A DNA stretch of 64,000 nucleotides from Prochilodus magdalenae (GCA_024036415.1 JAMWET010000748.1:219001-283000); one strand, 5' to 3'; counted from the first letter of the stretch, positions 48,044 through 61,130 are shown. The notes: a model not told the origin generated them from the sequence alone. A program made the numbers and translations.

Positions 48044-50540
48044 GTAGAACAACCCACCCTTTGTTTCTCAACCGAGCCCACCAGCCGTCGCTGAGCTGTG
48101 TCTGCCTTTTGTGTACCTGCTGTTTTCTCGCTGGATAGCGTCGCAAGCAGTCCTCCTGTGCTGTAGCTGTGCCAGTAGCTTTTCTCTTTCTGCTTTTTTT
48201 CTCTTATCTGTCTTTTTTTGTCTTGTGCTTTCTGCCTCTATGTTTAATTGTAACTAGGGTTGCAGCTAGCTATGCCTTAGTCTATTGGCTATTATTCGAT
48301 TAATCGACTGACTCATTCGCCTTCTGCCGTCTCCTTTCACTTTTCCCTGGGATAGTACCGTCATTTCCTCCACCGTCATTCTGTTCTATGGTGTTTGATG
48401 GTGAAAAGGCCATGTTGCTCCTAACTGGCCATAACTGTAACTGAGATTGTCAATGACTAATCGACTTTCTCAACTAATCGCTGGTGTAAACGGCTGACAA
48501 TGCGATCAGCACAGTATCAGGAGTAGTTTAGGGAGCACCTGTGGAAAGATCAAATGACAAATATCCCTTGACAGTCATCATTTAATATAGGACACCTGAT
48601 ATGCTAGTCCTGTGCAGTTTTATAACTTCCAAATCATTATTAAGAAGCTTTAAAGAAAGGTCAGAGATAATGAACACAGCAGTAGATAACTACAAAAATA
48701 ACATGACAATAAATGATTATCAGTATTTATTTTACGGTATATAAGAAGATCCATGACCTTTCGAATAAAGCATCTTTCTTCATATATAAAATAATGTGAA
48801 TATTGTAACAAGTCAATTACAAACAAGTATTTATGCAATAGCCTAGATATCACTGAACATGCATAGTTTTAAAAAGGGGTGGGTGAGAAGGCCAGTGCCC
48901 TCCCTGAAATATGATTGGCCCCACCGGATGCCACCCCTGAAAGTTATTGTTGTTTTAACCACAGCATATTAGAGCTGAAATGCAATAATGAGAATAGTGT
49001 GGTTTCAGTATTTGCAGTGTCAGTATAAATCAGATGAAGGCTGAAGGAATTACGACCATTTCCATGCATGTTGTCTGATCCATACACCTTCTTTTGGATC
49101 TCAAAAGTAACTGGATAACTAATATTATCATAGGTTCAGTTGTTGTTTTAAATCCTAGGCAGTCAATGCCTGTCTGAAGTCTTGAAGCCATAGAGATCAC
49201 CAGACGCTAAGTCGTCCCTGGTGAAGCTCTGTCCAGGCTGCAGCTGTCTTTGAGTTCAGTCTTCTGGTTAATGGGCCTCTTCACCTTTATTTATATCTTC
49301 AAAAATATAATGCATCCTTAATTGGATTGAGGTCAAGTGACTGACCTGGCCACTGCTGGACATTCCACGACTTGCCTTCAGAGGTCTTGGTCAGAGGTTC
49401 TCACCTGTGCACTTCAGGATTCGACACACTGCATTCATCAGCAGCCACATCACCAATCAGTACAAGGGAACATGTTCAACTGATGCCATACATGCCCACA
49501 CCATAGCACTACCTCCACCATGTTCTGTGAAAATAGTTGTAATTCTGTACGAGTACCATCAAATAAAAGCGAAGGATGTCTACACCTTGACTTCTTTTAG
49601 CTCTAGTATGCTGTGGTAGACTGAAGTAACAGTAACTTTGCCTATATCTATTTATTTATGGTCCCCGCTTCGGTGAAGTGTCGCCCAGTTTCCTGCTTTT
49701 TAATTATTGATGTTTCACCTCATTAGGATCAGACTAATTTGAAGTAATATCATGCGAAGGTCTTGTGACCTCTACAGTACATTATGAAAGAAAAGAGAGA
49801 AACAGGCTGCACAGATCACGCCGGTTCCGTCTCCAGAGAAGCGCCCGGTCCAGCTTTAGCTGCTCTGCCCCTTTGCGAATGGCCTTTGGTCATTGAGTTT
49901 CCTCACCCTCTTCCAGCTGTCTGGATGGATAGAGTCTCAGAGTGCAGGGATACGGGCGGCTGTCTGCCAGGCAACTCTCCAAGGCCACTCCAAGCGCGCG
50001 CGTGTGAAAGTATCCGTGGGTGCGCGTGTACGTGTGACGTCCTCCAGTGCGCTCCAAGAACCCCTCCCACCCTCGCTTTAGAGAGCAGTGAATTGATTTG
50101 GAGAAAAGAAATCATGCTGTAGATGTGTGCTCAGTGAAGCGACTCATGTGCCCCCCTCCCCCTTCCCCCTACATCCTTTTGCTCTCGCTCGCTTTTTTTC
50201 TTGTTTGTTGTTGTGGAAATGTGTCTTTCCAGGCAGGCTCGCTCTAATGAAGGCAGCGCTGTGCTTTAACCACACAGTCGCGTAGACACTATGTACCCAG
50301 CTTCTTCCTCTGTCTATCTATCTCTGTTTATCTCTCATTTGATTATCTCCTTTAGGAAAAAGAGATAAACAGGTTAAAGGGGAGCTCCCACCGATTTTTA
50401 CAAAATTTTGCATAGTTCAGTTTGTAATTTCATTTTAGTGGTGGTGATGGGAACCAGGGGTCACAATCTACAACTCAGGTATATGGGGTGCTAATGACCA
50501 GTGGACCTACACGTAAGTTTTGATTTTTTACACAATGTTA
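48044..50540. other. Intron after exon 37b
   Basis: hAT-like fragment at 48255-48320; mostly unique sequence elsewhere. A complex block at 49800-50110 is GC-richer, with CAAGCGCGCGCGTGTG. Confidence 0.5.
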
Positions 50541-51250
50541 AAAGAATAGCTGCACCCAGAAGGAAGTGTGGGACTGCAGTGCTATGTGGAAGGAAGATAA
50601 AGGTTACCAGGAACACGTGATGATACATTTAGACTGATATGAGCAATACTTATTGAGCTGCACATACAGAAGTGTCTCTCAGTTTGGTGTCGGGCCGCCA
50701 TGTTTGCTAATGCAACTTGCCAGAAGTCACAGCATCACTGGTGTCCTGTGATAATCCATCCCATGCAGCTTAACTATCCTCACACAGTTCCTGCGAATGG
50801 TTCGGTAGGGGTGGTAGTGGAGTGACACCAGGCCCTCTGGATGTGTGATGCGTGAAAGCAAATGTTTAACTTGGATGCCTCCACACATGGATTCATTGGT
50901 TGTCTCCACCAAGGTGAAATTGGGACCTGTCACTGAAGATGACCCGCTGACATTCACTCCATGGCAGTCGGGCACAACACCATTGCAGTCTTTGGTGATG
51001 TTGACGTGGTGTTAAGGGCAGTCATTCTAACAGCCCAGCGTTATGCAGTCATCTGCCAATGGTGCTGACCCTCATAGAGGGCACCACTGCTCACTTAATG
51101 TCTGCAGTCGTGGCTGCTGGGTCAGTCAGGTACAGCGATAAGTCCTGTCCTTGCTTATGTGTCCGTGAAACTTGAATCTTTCACATTAAACCAACCCACA
51201 AAGTTTTATTCCCATCAGTTGATTCCTTCTGGGTGCAACTATTTGACGGT
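50541..51250 (-). repeat. Dispersed repeat R, copy 3 (longest, inverted)
   Basis: Minus strand carries the modules of 2080-2570 and 36000-36200: CACCTAGAAG-like start near 51240, CCCAACAGCC-like near 51115, then ATGAATCCATGTGTGGAGGC and a frame with PYRTIRRNCVRIVKLHGMDY. This copy joins the two partial ones into a single element of at least 600 bp. Confidence 0.65.
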
Positions 51251-52275
51251 GACTGCGTATGTAATGTTTATCAATGCTTATCTTAAGTCAGCTGTGAATT
51301 TAATATCTCAGGCAGCAGGAAGTGTATTCATAACAATTTCATGTAATAGAGGCATAAAACTCTTAAAGCTATTATACTGTTTAGACGTCTGGTTCCTAAC
51401 ACCCCCACCTGTGAGCGAGTATTTTACCTCTGACTGCTCTGAATGAGCTTGCTTATGTCTTTATTTGAAAACCTGGTTGAATTCCCCTTTAAGCAACACG
51501 CAGAAGTAGAGCACAAATTTAAACCCAATCTGCATGTATGTCTTGGTGCTGCAAAATGTAGAAGTAGACTTGTCTTTTTATCTGTATCGTGCTGCCCCTC
51601 GTATGTGTGGTGGCTCTGTGGCCTGGGCTGTAGGTAGGCTTGCATGCATTGTGTCCCTTTCCCCCTTCTTCCTCTGACTCTGTCTCCATGGTTACCAGAG
51701 GAGGCGATGCTCTATCATCCCTGAGGGAAGCTCCTCTCCCCCCTCTCGCTCTCTCCTGCCTTTGTGAAAGTGCAAAAAAAACACAGTCATTATAGCCATC
51801 TTCATCATCTTTATCACTCATCCAAGTGATGCTTGACTAACTGGCCCATTCTGTATGTATAAGCTACATGGACAGTTATCTGACGCCTGTAAATGCATGG
51901 GTTTTTGTGACATCAAGGGATTTTGCAGCTTGCTAGGGAGAAAAAGGAACATTTTGAATACGGCATTAAACTTTTTATTTTATAATATCAGGGGAAAAGG
52001 AAGAAGCACTTGATAGAAGCACCTGTTCACTATGTGAAGATGTTGAGAACGGAATGTTCTTCGTCTATAAAGTAAATGCTTTACAGAAGAGGGCTGAAAT
52101 GTTTAGCTCTAGTATAAAAACATACCAGGGAACCGAAAAAGGCTAAAGCCACTGATGTGAAATAGTTTGCAAAGTGTTGCACCCACATTGCAGCAGATGC
52201 ACTGTCCATCGTATGCCACGCATCTCCTTCTCTCTCCATTCTCCTTATTCAGCATCTGCATGACATATGAATGCT
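51251..52275. other. Intron sequence, nothing recognised
   Basis: Unique-looking intron between repeat R and the CT array. Confidence 0.5.
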
Positions 52276-53067
<792 letters not shown>

Positions 53068-53173
53068 CGTTTGGTGAGGATGAACATGCCCATTGCGGAT
53101 GACAACACTGTTCACTTCACATCCACGCTGATGGCTCTCATACGGACGGCACTGGATATCAAACTGGCATCAG
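53068..53173 (+). CDS. cacna1b: cacna1b exon ~38: pre-IQ region
   Basis: Acceptor tccgcag, donor gtgcgt; phase 0 to phase 1. It encodes [17 protein letters not shown], then [26 protein letters not shown] is the Cav2.2 form. A long CT array lies 230-790 nt upstream. Confidence 0.97.
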
Positions 53174-55110
53174 GTGCGTGCCCACTCAGCTCCCACCACT
53201 GCGCCACCCACTACAGGCCATGATGTACCTCGCTTTAACCAGCCGCTCTGACACCTCCTACATTCCCCTCCCCTAAGCTAATACATACGAAATCAATGAT
53301 TTCTTCTGGGGATGGCCGATATGAAAGATCAGAATCCGTCCAGATCAGGGCATGTTTCAATGCAATCGGCTCTTAGACCCCTCTATAAAACAGTTATAAG
53401 ACAGTAGTAGCCTCTTAATAGTCCAAACTGCATAACCCAAGAAGGTAGCAGGTTTGTCAGGTTCATGTGGGCAATTCCTGCTGATGCTTGCTAGGACTAT
53501 GGTCAGAGAACCAGACACTGTTCATTTGTAGACAGCATATCCAGAAGGGGATTCAGTCCCTGCTCCTTCTGCCCTCACACTATATATTAGGCATGTACAT
53601 TAATTGGTTTTACATGGCCATTATTTGAGATCCATTTCGACAAGGCTTAGGCCGGTCTGGCCCTGGGAAGAGAGCTCATGGGTCGGGTTTAGTTACACAA
53701 GCTTCATCACTTTTGGATGCCCGCTTAAAGTGCATTACTGGCTGCCTACGCTCTCAGAACAAAGTGTACTATGCAGATAGGCTTTACATCCATCATAGTG
53801 CAAACAGTGTAAATGTATCCTCCAAAGTGCAACAGTACTTTTAGGATCCAGCTACTTTTCCAAGGAAATGGGCGCATATTCGAACTTCTCCGTAACAGAA
53901 GTTAAGCACTAAAAGGAAAGGTCTGGTAGCGAAGGGTGTATGGAGTCAATGCAGAATAAAAGTCTTTGCATTCTGTACATTCACGTCCCTAACTACTAGG
54001 AGTACAGAAGATGTACCCTTGATGATGTCACCACAGACTCTTTTTTTATTAGTACCTCATTGCTGACAATCCCATATACATATATACCAATGAGACTGCC
54101 TCTGTACTAGGACATCACATCCCAGCATGAAGTAATTTTGAACGAGAGATCATAACATAAGCAGTAAGGGCAGTAAATGACTTGCTCTTTAATAAATTCA
54201 TAAATTACATTGTTTGATACTTATACAACCCAACATGAAGCTTCTGAAAAGACCTTGACCCTAAACAGGGTTATAACCCCTTCATTACTACATTATAAAC
54301 AGGAGCTCTCCTCTATGAAGCTCTGCTCTGGGAAGAAATTCAAGCTATAGTTATTTCAAGCAGCCGCACTGTCCCTCCTTTCTTTTATCATTTCAGGTCG
54401 TCCTTAGTTTTCTTTTGTGTCTTGCCCACAAAATGCATGGGTCTGGCAGTGATGCACATTTTCCAGAGTAAGCCTGTGCTTTAAAGGCATGCTTACCTGG
54501 CCATACAGTAAAGATTCAGTACAAGGCTATTATGTAATGGGCAGTAAGAGTACAGAGCATTCAGACACAATGCATTTAGTGCATAAGGGGAACATTACAC
54601 ACCAACGTAAACGGCATCTATGCTCATTAAATAAAGGGCTCAGGCTTTCCAGATTCTTCAGTACCAGTTTAAAGCAGTGGGATGTGTAGATATCTAACCT
54701 ACGCTGTAAAAAGTGATTCATTGGTCCAACCTAAAAAGACGACTCTAATTTGTTACAAGCAAGTTTTATTTATTATTAGTTCATTATTAGTTTTATTCAA
54801 CCTAAAAAAGGATTTTGAACGAACGATTCTTTCCATTAAAGATGAGTAAACTTCACAATTCAGTTGCTTATAACAATTTTTTTAGGTTGCATTATTTCCC
54901 AGTGTAACTTGAATGCACTGTGCTGGCTCTATTATTTGCAGAAACACAAAACTCAAACTCGTTGGGAGATTTCTCTGACTGTTTCCCCACACAGGAATGA
55001 ATGGAAGGAAAGAATGAGGATTTCATGAGCCGCCAGCATGTACTTGTACCGTTTAGCATAGTGGAGTAAATCGAAGGAGGCTTTAGTTTTACCCTTGCTC
55101 TTGTTGGCAG
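53174..55110. other. Intron between exons 38 and 39
   Basis: Mostly unique. A possible MITE at about 54695-54905 has ends TACGCTGTAAAAAGTGA and TTATTTCCCAGTGTA and AACCTAAAAA motifs inside. Confidence 0.45.
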
Positions 55111-55218
55111 GTGTTCTGGCTCAGCGGCTGTGTGATATTGACTTGAGGAGAGAGATTAATAGAGTGTGGCCCAGCCTGCCACCCAAGACCGTGGACCTGC
55201 TGGTCACCCCTCACAAAC
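55111..55218 (+). CDS. cacna1b: cacna1b exon ~39: pre-IQ to IQ
   Basis: Acceptor ttggcag, donor gtaagc; phase 1 at both ends. It encodes GVLAQRLCDIDLRREI, then NRVWPSLPPKTVDLLVTPHK. It aligns with the DAELRKE...LPQKTLDLLVPPHK region of Cav2.2. GVLAQRL is diverged. Confidence 0.94.
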
Positions 55219-55682
55219 GTAAGCTCTGTCGCACTGCTTTCTGGTTAACGTGTGCCTCTTTTGATAGATTAATGTCAAGTCAAATGAAACACAAGCGGGT
55301 GAACCCCCATGACGGTGACGTGGAGGTCATGGTTCAGTTTAAAGAATAATGGTTATTTTAATAGCTTTTAAAATGAAGACAATGTTGGGATGCTATCAAA
55401 GCCATTTGCTGCTTCACTTGATGTGTTTCCTGTGTATGTGCTGCCATCTAGTGGTCATTTATGGCTTCTTGTTTTGGCCAGGGCTATGGAATATGTTTGC
55501 ATAGAGTCACTCAGTGAGCAATCTGCCTGATTTAGTTTTTTGTTATAGACTAAATATCAGTTTTATGACATGTGATGATCTTACCTTCATACCTATATAT
55601 TCAGTCTCGAGTCAACACAGAATATGTTCAGTCAGGATGACTGTATTGCTTCTCACTCTGCACATCTCTCTATGTATAATAG
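55219..55682. other. Intron between exons 39 and 40
   Basis: Unique sequence with CTGCCATCTAGTGGTC at 55441-55456, which resembles a CTCF core site. No other feature. Confidence 0.4.
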
Positions 55683-55792
55683 ATAACGAGTTGACGGTTG
55701 GGAAGGTGTATGCTGCCCTGATGATTTTTGATTACTACAAGCAGAACCGAGCCAAGAGGCTCCAGCAACAGCAGCCTTCTGGTGGCACACAG
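55683..55792 (+). CDS. cacna1b: cacna1b exon ~40: IQ-like calmodulin-binding segment
   Basis: Acceptor tataatag (weak tract), donor gtatgg; phase 1 to phase 0. It encodes NELT, then VGKVYAALMIFDYYKQNR and AKRLQQQQPSGGTQ. Cav2 channels have Ile-Met in place of the canonical Ile-Gln of the IQ motif, and MIF here fits. Calmodulin binding gives Ca2+-dependent inactivation (family knowledge). Confidence 0.95.
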
Positions 55793-56486
55793 GTATGGAA
55801 CTCTGGAGCGAATGTGTCTATAATAACACCAGAACGTGAAGGTTTCTGGTCGAAGTTTATAATAACTGGCCCTTATAAATAGTCCAAAGCAAAAATCATA
55901 ATCTTATCTATAAGACTGCTAAAGATGGCTAGTAATTATCCAGTTATTATCCATTTGCATTAATAACTTTAATAAGTGACTTAATAATCAAAGCACTGAT
56001 ACAAAGCATGATATATTTCATAAATGCATTCCATTTATGTGCATCAAGTAATACAGTATATATTTACTAATACATCTGTTGATTACAAACATATATTAAG
56101 CACTTTATAATGATTAATTACATATTCTAATATTACATATTTAAAAATCTCAACTACAATATGAATTACAAAGCTAGAACTAGAAGAGTACAAGCTAAAT
56201 AACTGCTTAGATAAATGTGCATTTGAATGTTAAATGTTAAGTGCAACATTTAAAACACAGTGTAGGAAATGACAGGTAGGGTTGGAAGGGAAGAGAAGCT
56301 TCAGGCAGCTGCAATCATTATCCAGCTTTGGTTGGTTTAGTCCATATTGATTAAAAGCACTGTTGTTAAGATCCACACTGGCAGCGGAATTTCTCAGCTT
56401 ATATCCATAAGCAATGAGCGGGAATTGTGAAAATAATAGAATTTCATGCCTTTGTTTTTGCATGCCATATCTAAGAATTAAAATCT
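55793..56486. other. Intron sequence, nothing recognised
   Basis: AT-rich unique sequence after exon 40. Confidence 0.5.
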
Positions 56487-56943
56487 TATAAGATAATCCT
56501 TTATTAGTCCCACAGTGGGGAAATGTACAGTGTTACAGCAGCAAAGGGATAGCAAGGTACTCAGTACAAAAAATAAGACAGGTGAACAGAACAACAAAAT
56601 AAACATTACAAATAATAAAAGTCAAAACCCTCTGGAGGATCTTATTTACAGATAATTGCAAAATATTTACAGAAAATTGCACATTTATTCTTTATTGCAC
56701 ATGGGGTGTGTGTGTGTGAGTGTGTATAGTTAAGTGTGTGAGTGTGTGTGTGAGTGTGTGTGGTTAAGTGTGTGTGTGCGTGTGGGGTCCTGTGAGTGTG
56801 TGTAGTTAAGTGTGTGTGTGTGTGTATGTGTGTGAGTGTGTATAGTTAAGTGTGTGAGTGTGTGTGTGAGTGTGTGTGTGCGTGTGGGGTCCTGTGAGTG
56901 TGTGTAGTTACGCGTGTGTGTGTGTGTGTGAGTATGTATAGTT

Positions 56944-56988
<45 letters not shown>

Positions 56989-57219
56989 AGTGTGTGTGTG
57001 TGTGAGTATGTATAGTTAAGTGTGTGTGTGTGTGTGTGGTCCTGTGAGTGTGTGTAGTTAAGCGTGTGTGTGTGTGAGTATGTATAGTTAAGTGTGTGTG
57101 TGTGTGTGTGTGTGTGAGTGTGTATAGTTAAGTGTGTGTGTGTGTGTGTGTGTGTGTCTGTGTGAGTGTGTGTAGTTAAGTGTGTGTGTGTGTGTGTGTG
57201 TGTGTGAGTGTGTATAGTT

Positions 57220-57270
<51 letters not shown>

Positions 57271-57486
57271 TGTGTGTGTGTGTATAGTTAAGTGTGTGTG
57301 TGTGTGTGTGTGTGTGGTCCTGTGAGTGTGTGTGGTTAAGTGTGTGTGTGCGTGGTCCTCTGGGAGCAGTGCTGGTTGTAGAGTCTAACAGCAGCAGGAA
57401 GGAAGGACCTTCGATATTATAAATATCACTCCTGCTGTTATCTGTATAGAGTGTTGAACAGTGTTGTAAACTCCTCTGTGTCCGGC
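56487..57486 (-). mobile_element. LINE 3' region, antisense, interrupted by a GT array
   Basis: CCTTTATTAGTCCCACAGTG and GGGGAAATGTACAGTGTTAC (56500-56530) are typical of a fish LINE 3' end. 57360-57430 on the minus strand reads EGPSFLLLLDSTTSTAPRG and RSDIYNIEG-like sequence of the ORF C-terminus. A (GT)n array (56703-57345) separates them. The right border may reach the exon 41 acceptor. Confidence 0.6.
56703..57345. repeat. Long (GT)n array with GTTAAG interruptions
   Basis: About 640 bp of TG dinucleotides with TATAGTTAAGTGTGTG and GGTCCTGTGAGTG spacers in higher-order order. Such arrays can adopt Z-DNA and bind CELF/TDP-43-type proteins as UG-rich RNA. Confidence 0.95.
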
Positions 57487-57488
57487 AG

Positions 57489-57652
57489 AGTAAAATGGGA
57501 GCACTCTTCAAGCCAATGCTGCCTCTCACGCACTTACATGATCAAGACTCATCAATCAAGATTACCAAGCCACCGTCCCGCCCTTATCCTGATGCATCAC
57601 CTCATCCAGAACCCCTGCCCACAGCCTCTCTCCTGACCAACGGGGAGGCAAT
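57489..57652 (+). CDS. cacna1b: cacna1b exon ~41: distal C-tail
   Basis: Acceptor tccggcag, donor gtgagt; phase 0 to phase 2. It encodes SKMGALFKPMLPL, a Pro/Ser/His-rich stretch (KPPSRPYPDASPHPEP), then LLTNGEA. It is like Cav2.2 at its start (QMGPVSLFHPL) and end (LSNGGAI) but diverged between. The acceptor sits next to probable antisense LINE sequence. Confidence 0.85.
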
Positions 57653-57851
57653 GTGAGTGTCTCTAAACACTGGACACTAATTTATCAAATGCTTAATTTT
57701 CCCAACCCAATTTGCCCATGCAAAAAAAGCTTAAAGCATAAAAGCTTATTAGTGATGTGTAAGGTGAGATGACTTTTCCCAGTGGAGGAGTCTAAATGCA
57801 AAATTCCAAAAGTAAAAAAAAGTTGGACTTGATGTGTATGTGTCATCACAG

Positions 57852-57981
57852 GCAAAGCCAGAGCAGCACAATGAAGAAGTCTCCCTCAGAAGACGCATCT
57901 CAGGAAGGAGTGCTGCAGAGAAGCAGGAATTCTGTCCAGCGGGTTCATTCAGAAGACATGCCAAACACAGGGAAACCTCAG
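57852..57981 (+). CDS. cacna1b: cacna1b exon ~42: distal C-tail
   Basis: Acceptor catcacag, donor gtactt; phase 2 to phase 0, after a 199-nt intron. It encodes MQSQSSTMKKSPSED and a Ser/Gln/Arg-rich tail, SVQRVHSEDMPNTGKPQ. It is intrinsically disordered in character and only loosely conserved with mammals. Confidence 0.82.
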
Positions 57982-58239
57982 GTACTTGCGTCCTCTGTCA
58001 GACAAACCTGGTATGTATAACCATGCCAATCGATTCAGCCAAAGAAGCTATGTCCACAGTGTCTGGTGGGTTTCCTCAACACTCCCCGTGGCCATGATTG
58101 ATGAACAAGGCAAAACCTCTAACCATTACTTTTCTTAAACATGTTGAAGCAACAAACCTGTGCCCTGTAACACACTGTACAATGGCCCAATGTTCTCCTG
58201 TGTCAGTAACTCAGCAAAAAGGCATCCTACTGTAAATCA
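57982..58239. other. Intron start after exon 42
   Basis: Unique sequence, no feature seen. Confidence 0.5.
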
Positions 58240-59050
58240 CTGTGGTCCACTTTAGACTTTTGTAGCCCGTTATAGACCAGGGAAAAAACCTCCAGTAGCC
58301 CTATGTAGACTACTACAGTCCAGTGGTCCCACTATTGTGGGTAGGGACTCATAAGCTAAAACTACATAGAACAAACCACCAGCCTCTGTAAACTACTGTA
58401 TAACCCACTCTAGGCCACTATAACCCATTCTAGCAGTCTACTGTAGCCTAGTATAGCCCACTGTAGGCCATTACAGCCCAAGGTTGCACACAGTAGCACA
58501 TTAATCCACTCTGTAGCTCACAGCAGTCCACTGTACACTCTGTAACCCACTGTATTCCACTTTTGCCTACTATAGTCCAGGTTGTACTACTGTGTACTAT
58601 TACATTGTGCTAAAGCTCTTCCATCTCTCCAAATTCATCCCACTATAGCCCCCCATAGCTGTCTGACAATCATGCATTGCGCATAGGCCACTATTGCCTA
58701 CTGTAGCTGACTGTTGAACACTGTGGTCCACTACAGCCCACTGTAGCCTATTGTAGTACACTGCAGACCATTAAAGCCCAAAGCTGCCCACAGTATCCCA
58801 CTGTTACCCTATGTAACCCACCTCAGTCCACCATTGCCTGCTGAAACCCAAAACGGATCACTGTAAGCCTCTGTAGACCAGTATAGCTGTGTTCTATTAC
58901 ATCCTCCTGTAGCTCACTATAGCCCATCTACAACCCACTACTGAACACAACGGACAACTGTAGCTTGTTTTAGCCCACTGTTGCTCAGCGTAGCCCACTG
59001 CAGCTCACTGACAATCATGCGAGTGCTTACATAGCTCACTACAGAACATA
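58240..59050. repeat. Short-period degenerate repeat (CACTGTAGCC type)
   Basis: Modules CCACTGTAGCC, CACTATAGCCCA and CTACTGTAGTCCA recur about every 10-12 bp, with stretches of longer phase, over about 800 bp. Heavily diverged. Confidence 0.8.
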
Positions 59051-59226
59051 GGGGTTACAGTCATTCCTAACTCCTAATCAGTTTAGCGTTTACCTGCACA
59101 AGGTCATCACACATTTGTGTCTTTGTCGAACCATTGTGCAAGTATATATCTCTGTACTGTACGTGTTGTGATACATATATATCCGTATGTCTGTATATGT
59201 TTGTGCGTGCTATGTGCATCTTCCAG

Positions 59227-59337
59227 GAATTAGTAGAGATGACGGATATGGAGAATGATTCTGATGTAGGGGGCTTCTCCTCACTGGAGGGCCATGGGAG
59301 GGCAGCCTCAATGCCCAGACTTAGTGCTGGCTTCCAG
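59227..59337 (+). CDS. cacna1b: cacna1b exon ~43: distal C-tail with RAASMPRL motif
   Basis: Acceptor atcttccag, donor gtaagc; 37 codons, phase 0. It encodes ELVEMTDMENDSD, then GHGRAASMPRLSAGFQ. GRAASMPRL is shared by Cav2.1 and Cav2.2 C-tails and confirms the placement. It is the last exon recognised; the remaining tail exons must lie beyond 64000. Confidence 0.93.
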
Positions 59338-60659
59338 GTAAGCCTCCAATGCGTCTCACTCTCATTCATCGCTCAGTCCGTCATGTGACTGGCAACATTC
59401 TTTCATTTACAGGTGGAGGTAGAAGTAGATTTGCTGATGTGATTCCAGAGTTCTATTTATTTTATGCACAGCCACAGCCAAGAGAGGTGCATATGAAATG
59501 GATCTTTAACAGGTTAAGTAGTAAAAGAGGGTGGAAATGCCTAATATGGTAATATTATCATCTGTATTCATCTGTCATCACAGTGGATGGTGGTGGAATG
59601 ATTTGGATAGCATGAATGGATAGATTTGATTAAAGGTGGATGAATGGATGGTTCATTTTAGAAGTGAGAAGGTTAAGAGTTCAGACAAATGTGTTAAAGT
59701 GTAAAATAGACAATTAAATAAAACCCTTCTGAGGAAATGGCTGTCACTCTGGCCGTGGGTAAGTGTGTGGATGGGGTAGTGTTATTAACAGTGCTTCAGC
59801 AGGGCAATCTTTTTAGCCTATAGTATATTGAAATTAATATTGACCTATGAGTTCTACTCTGCTTTATTTCATGTTTTCATATTTCTTGTTCTAAAATTTT
59901 AATTATTTCCAAAGTACTTTGAATTTCTTTGATGTATTTTCATGTCATGTCTTTAGTCCTTTAATACTGCAGTGCAATTCAGACGGTCATTTATTTTCTT
60001 TAAAATTGATTGTGTGTTCATCATACAGACGTTTGTTCTTTTATAAGAGTTTCCTCTTATTATACTCTGTTGTTGTGTGTTTAGCGTCAATGGTCCATTT
60101 AGTTCAGAAGTGGAACTGAGTGCTGGAATCTAGCACAGTTTGGTAATACCCCTGTTGTAACATATCTACTAAACATGGTACCTAACTGACAAACTGAATC
60201 AGGTGTAGATAAACCAAACCGTGCTAAAATCCACCCTGCCAGGTATTTTGGTCTATTGCAGTCCTTCCTGTTGTCTAATTCGTTCCTCTAATCATTTTGC
60301 GTCTGTATGCTAGTGTATTGTCTTGCTCGTTCCTTCTTTGTTCTTGTCTTGGTGTGTCTCAACTTCTTGTCTGTCCATCGCACCTGTACATTGTCTCCTG
60401 CACACTTTGGTTCTTCTTCCCTTCTTTATAAATCTCTCCATATGATCATCTCATTTCTCATTCTGACTTTAACCTTATATGTGCCGGGTCATTTCATACA
60501 ACTTATGAAGCCTGTTTGGGTTACAGGCTTGCACACTCTCTGCAGTTTCACTTTTACACTGACCAGACACAAGCTTTGTCATACGGTGTGTTCATCAGGA
60601 GACTTCTCCCTTCTGCCATAGGAGTGACATGGCTAGCGAGGCCTCTGGCCATTATCCTG
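59338..60659. other. Intron after the last recognised exon
   Basis: No exon of the Cav2.2 C-tail, array or element recognised; AT-rich. Confidence 0.55.
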
Positions 60660-61130
60660 GGCGGGGGGTCAAACGTTAAAGTGTGGTCAAGTGTAAATAA
60701 GGAAACAGGCATATTTAAAAGGGAGAAAATCAAATGTAAATGGGGAAATGACCAAACAGAAAAGCAACCTAGTCTAAACAGGTTAAGGAGCAGGTGTAAG
60801 CAAGAAAACTGGGGATATAAATGGGGAAATGACCAGATAAATAAACAGGGGAGTATCAATTTCCAAATGGCCAGGTGTGAAAAGGGGAAATAACTAGGTC
60901 TAGACAGAGAAAGTGCTTGGTGTAAAGAGGAAATGGCCTGATATAAAAGGAAAAGTGTAAACAGGGAAACGATCAGGTGTATGGAGGGAAATGGCCAGGT
61001 GCAAACAGAAATGCTATTCTGTGTAAATGAAAAGATGCAAATGGGGAAAATGACCAGGTATAGACGAGGAAGCAAATGGGTATAGACAAGGAAACACCAG
61101 GTGTAAACAAGGAAATGACCCAAGTCATTG
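60660..61130. repeat. Degenerate ~25-30-bp tandem repeat
   Basis: GGGGAAATGACCAGGTGTAA, ACAGGGAAACGATCAGGTG and GGAAATGGCCAGGTG variants recur roughly every 22-30 bp. It creates a long minus-strand open frame rich in Leu/Phe/Ser that I do not consider a gene. Confidence 0.8.

Noticed and set aside
59413..59442. Acceptor-like ttacag followed by an acidic frame (VEVEVDLLM)
   Set aside because: Stops after nine codons and has no family match.
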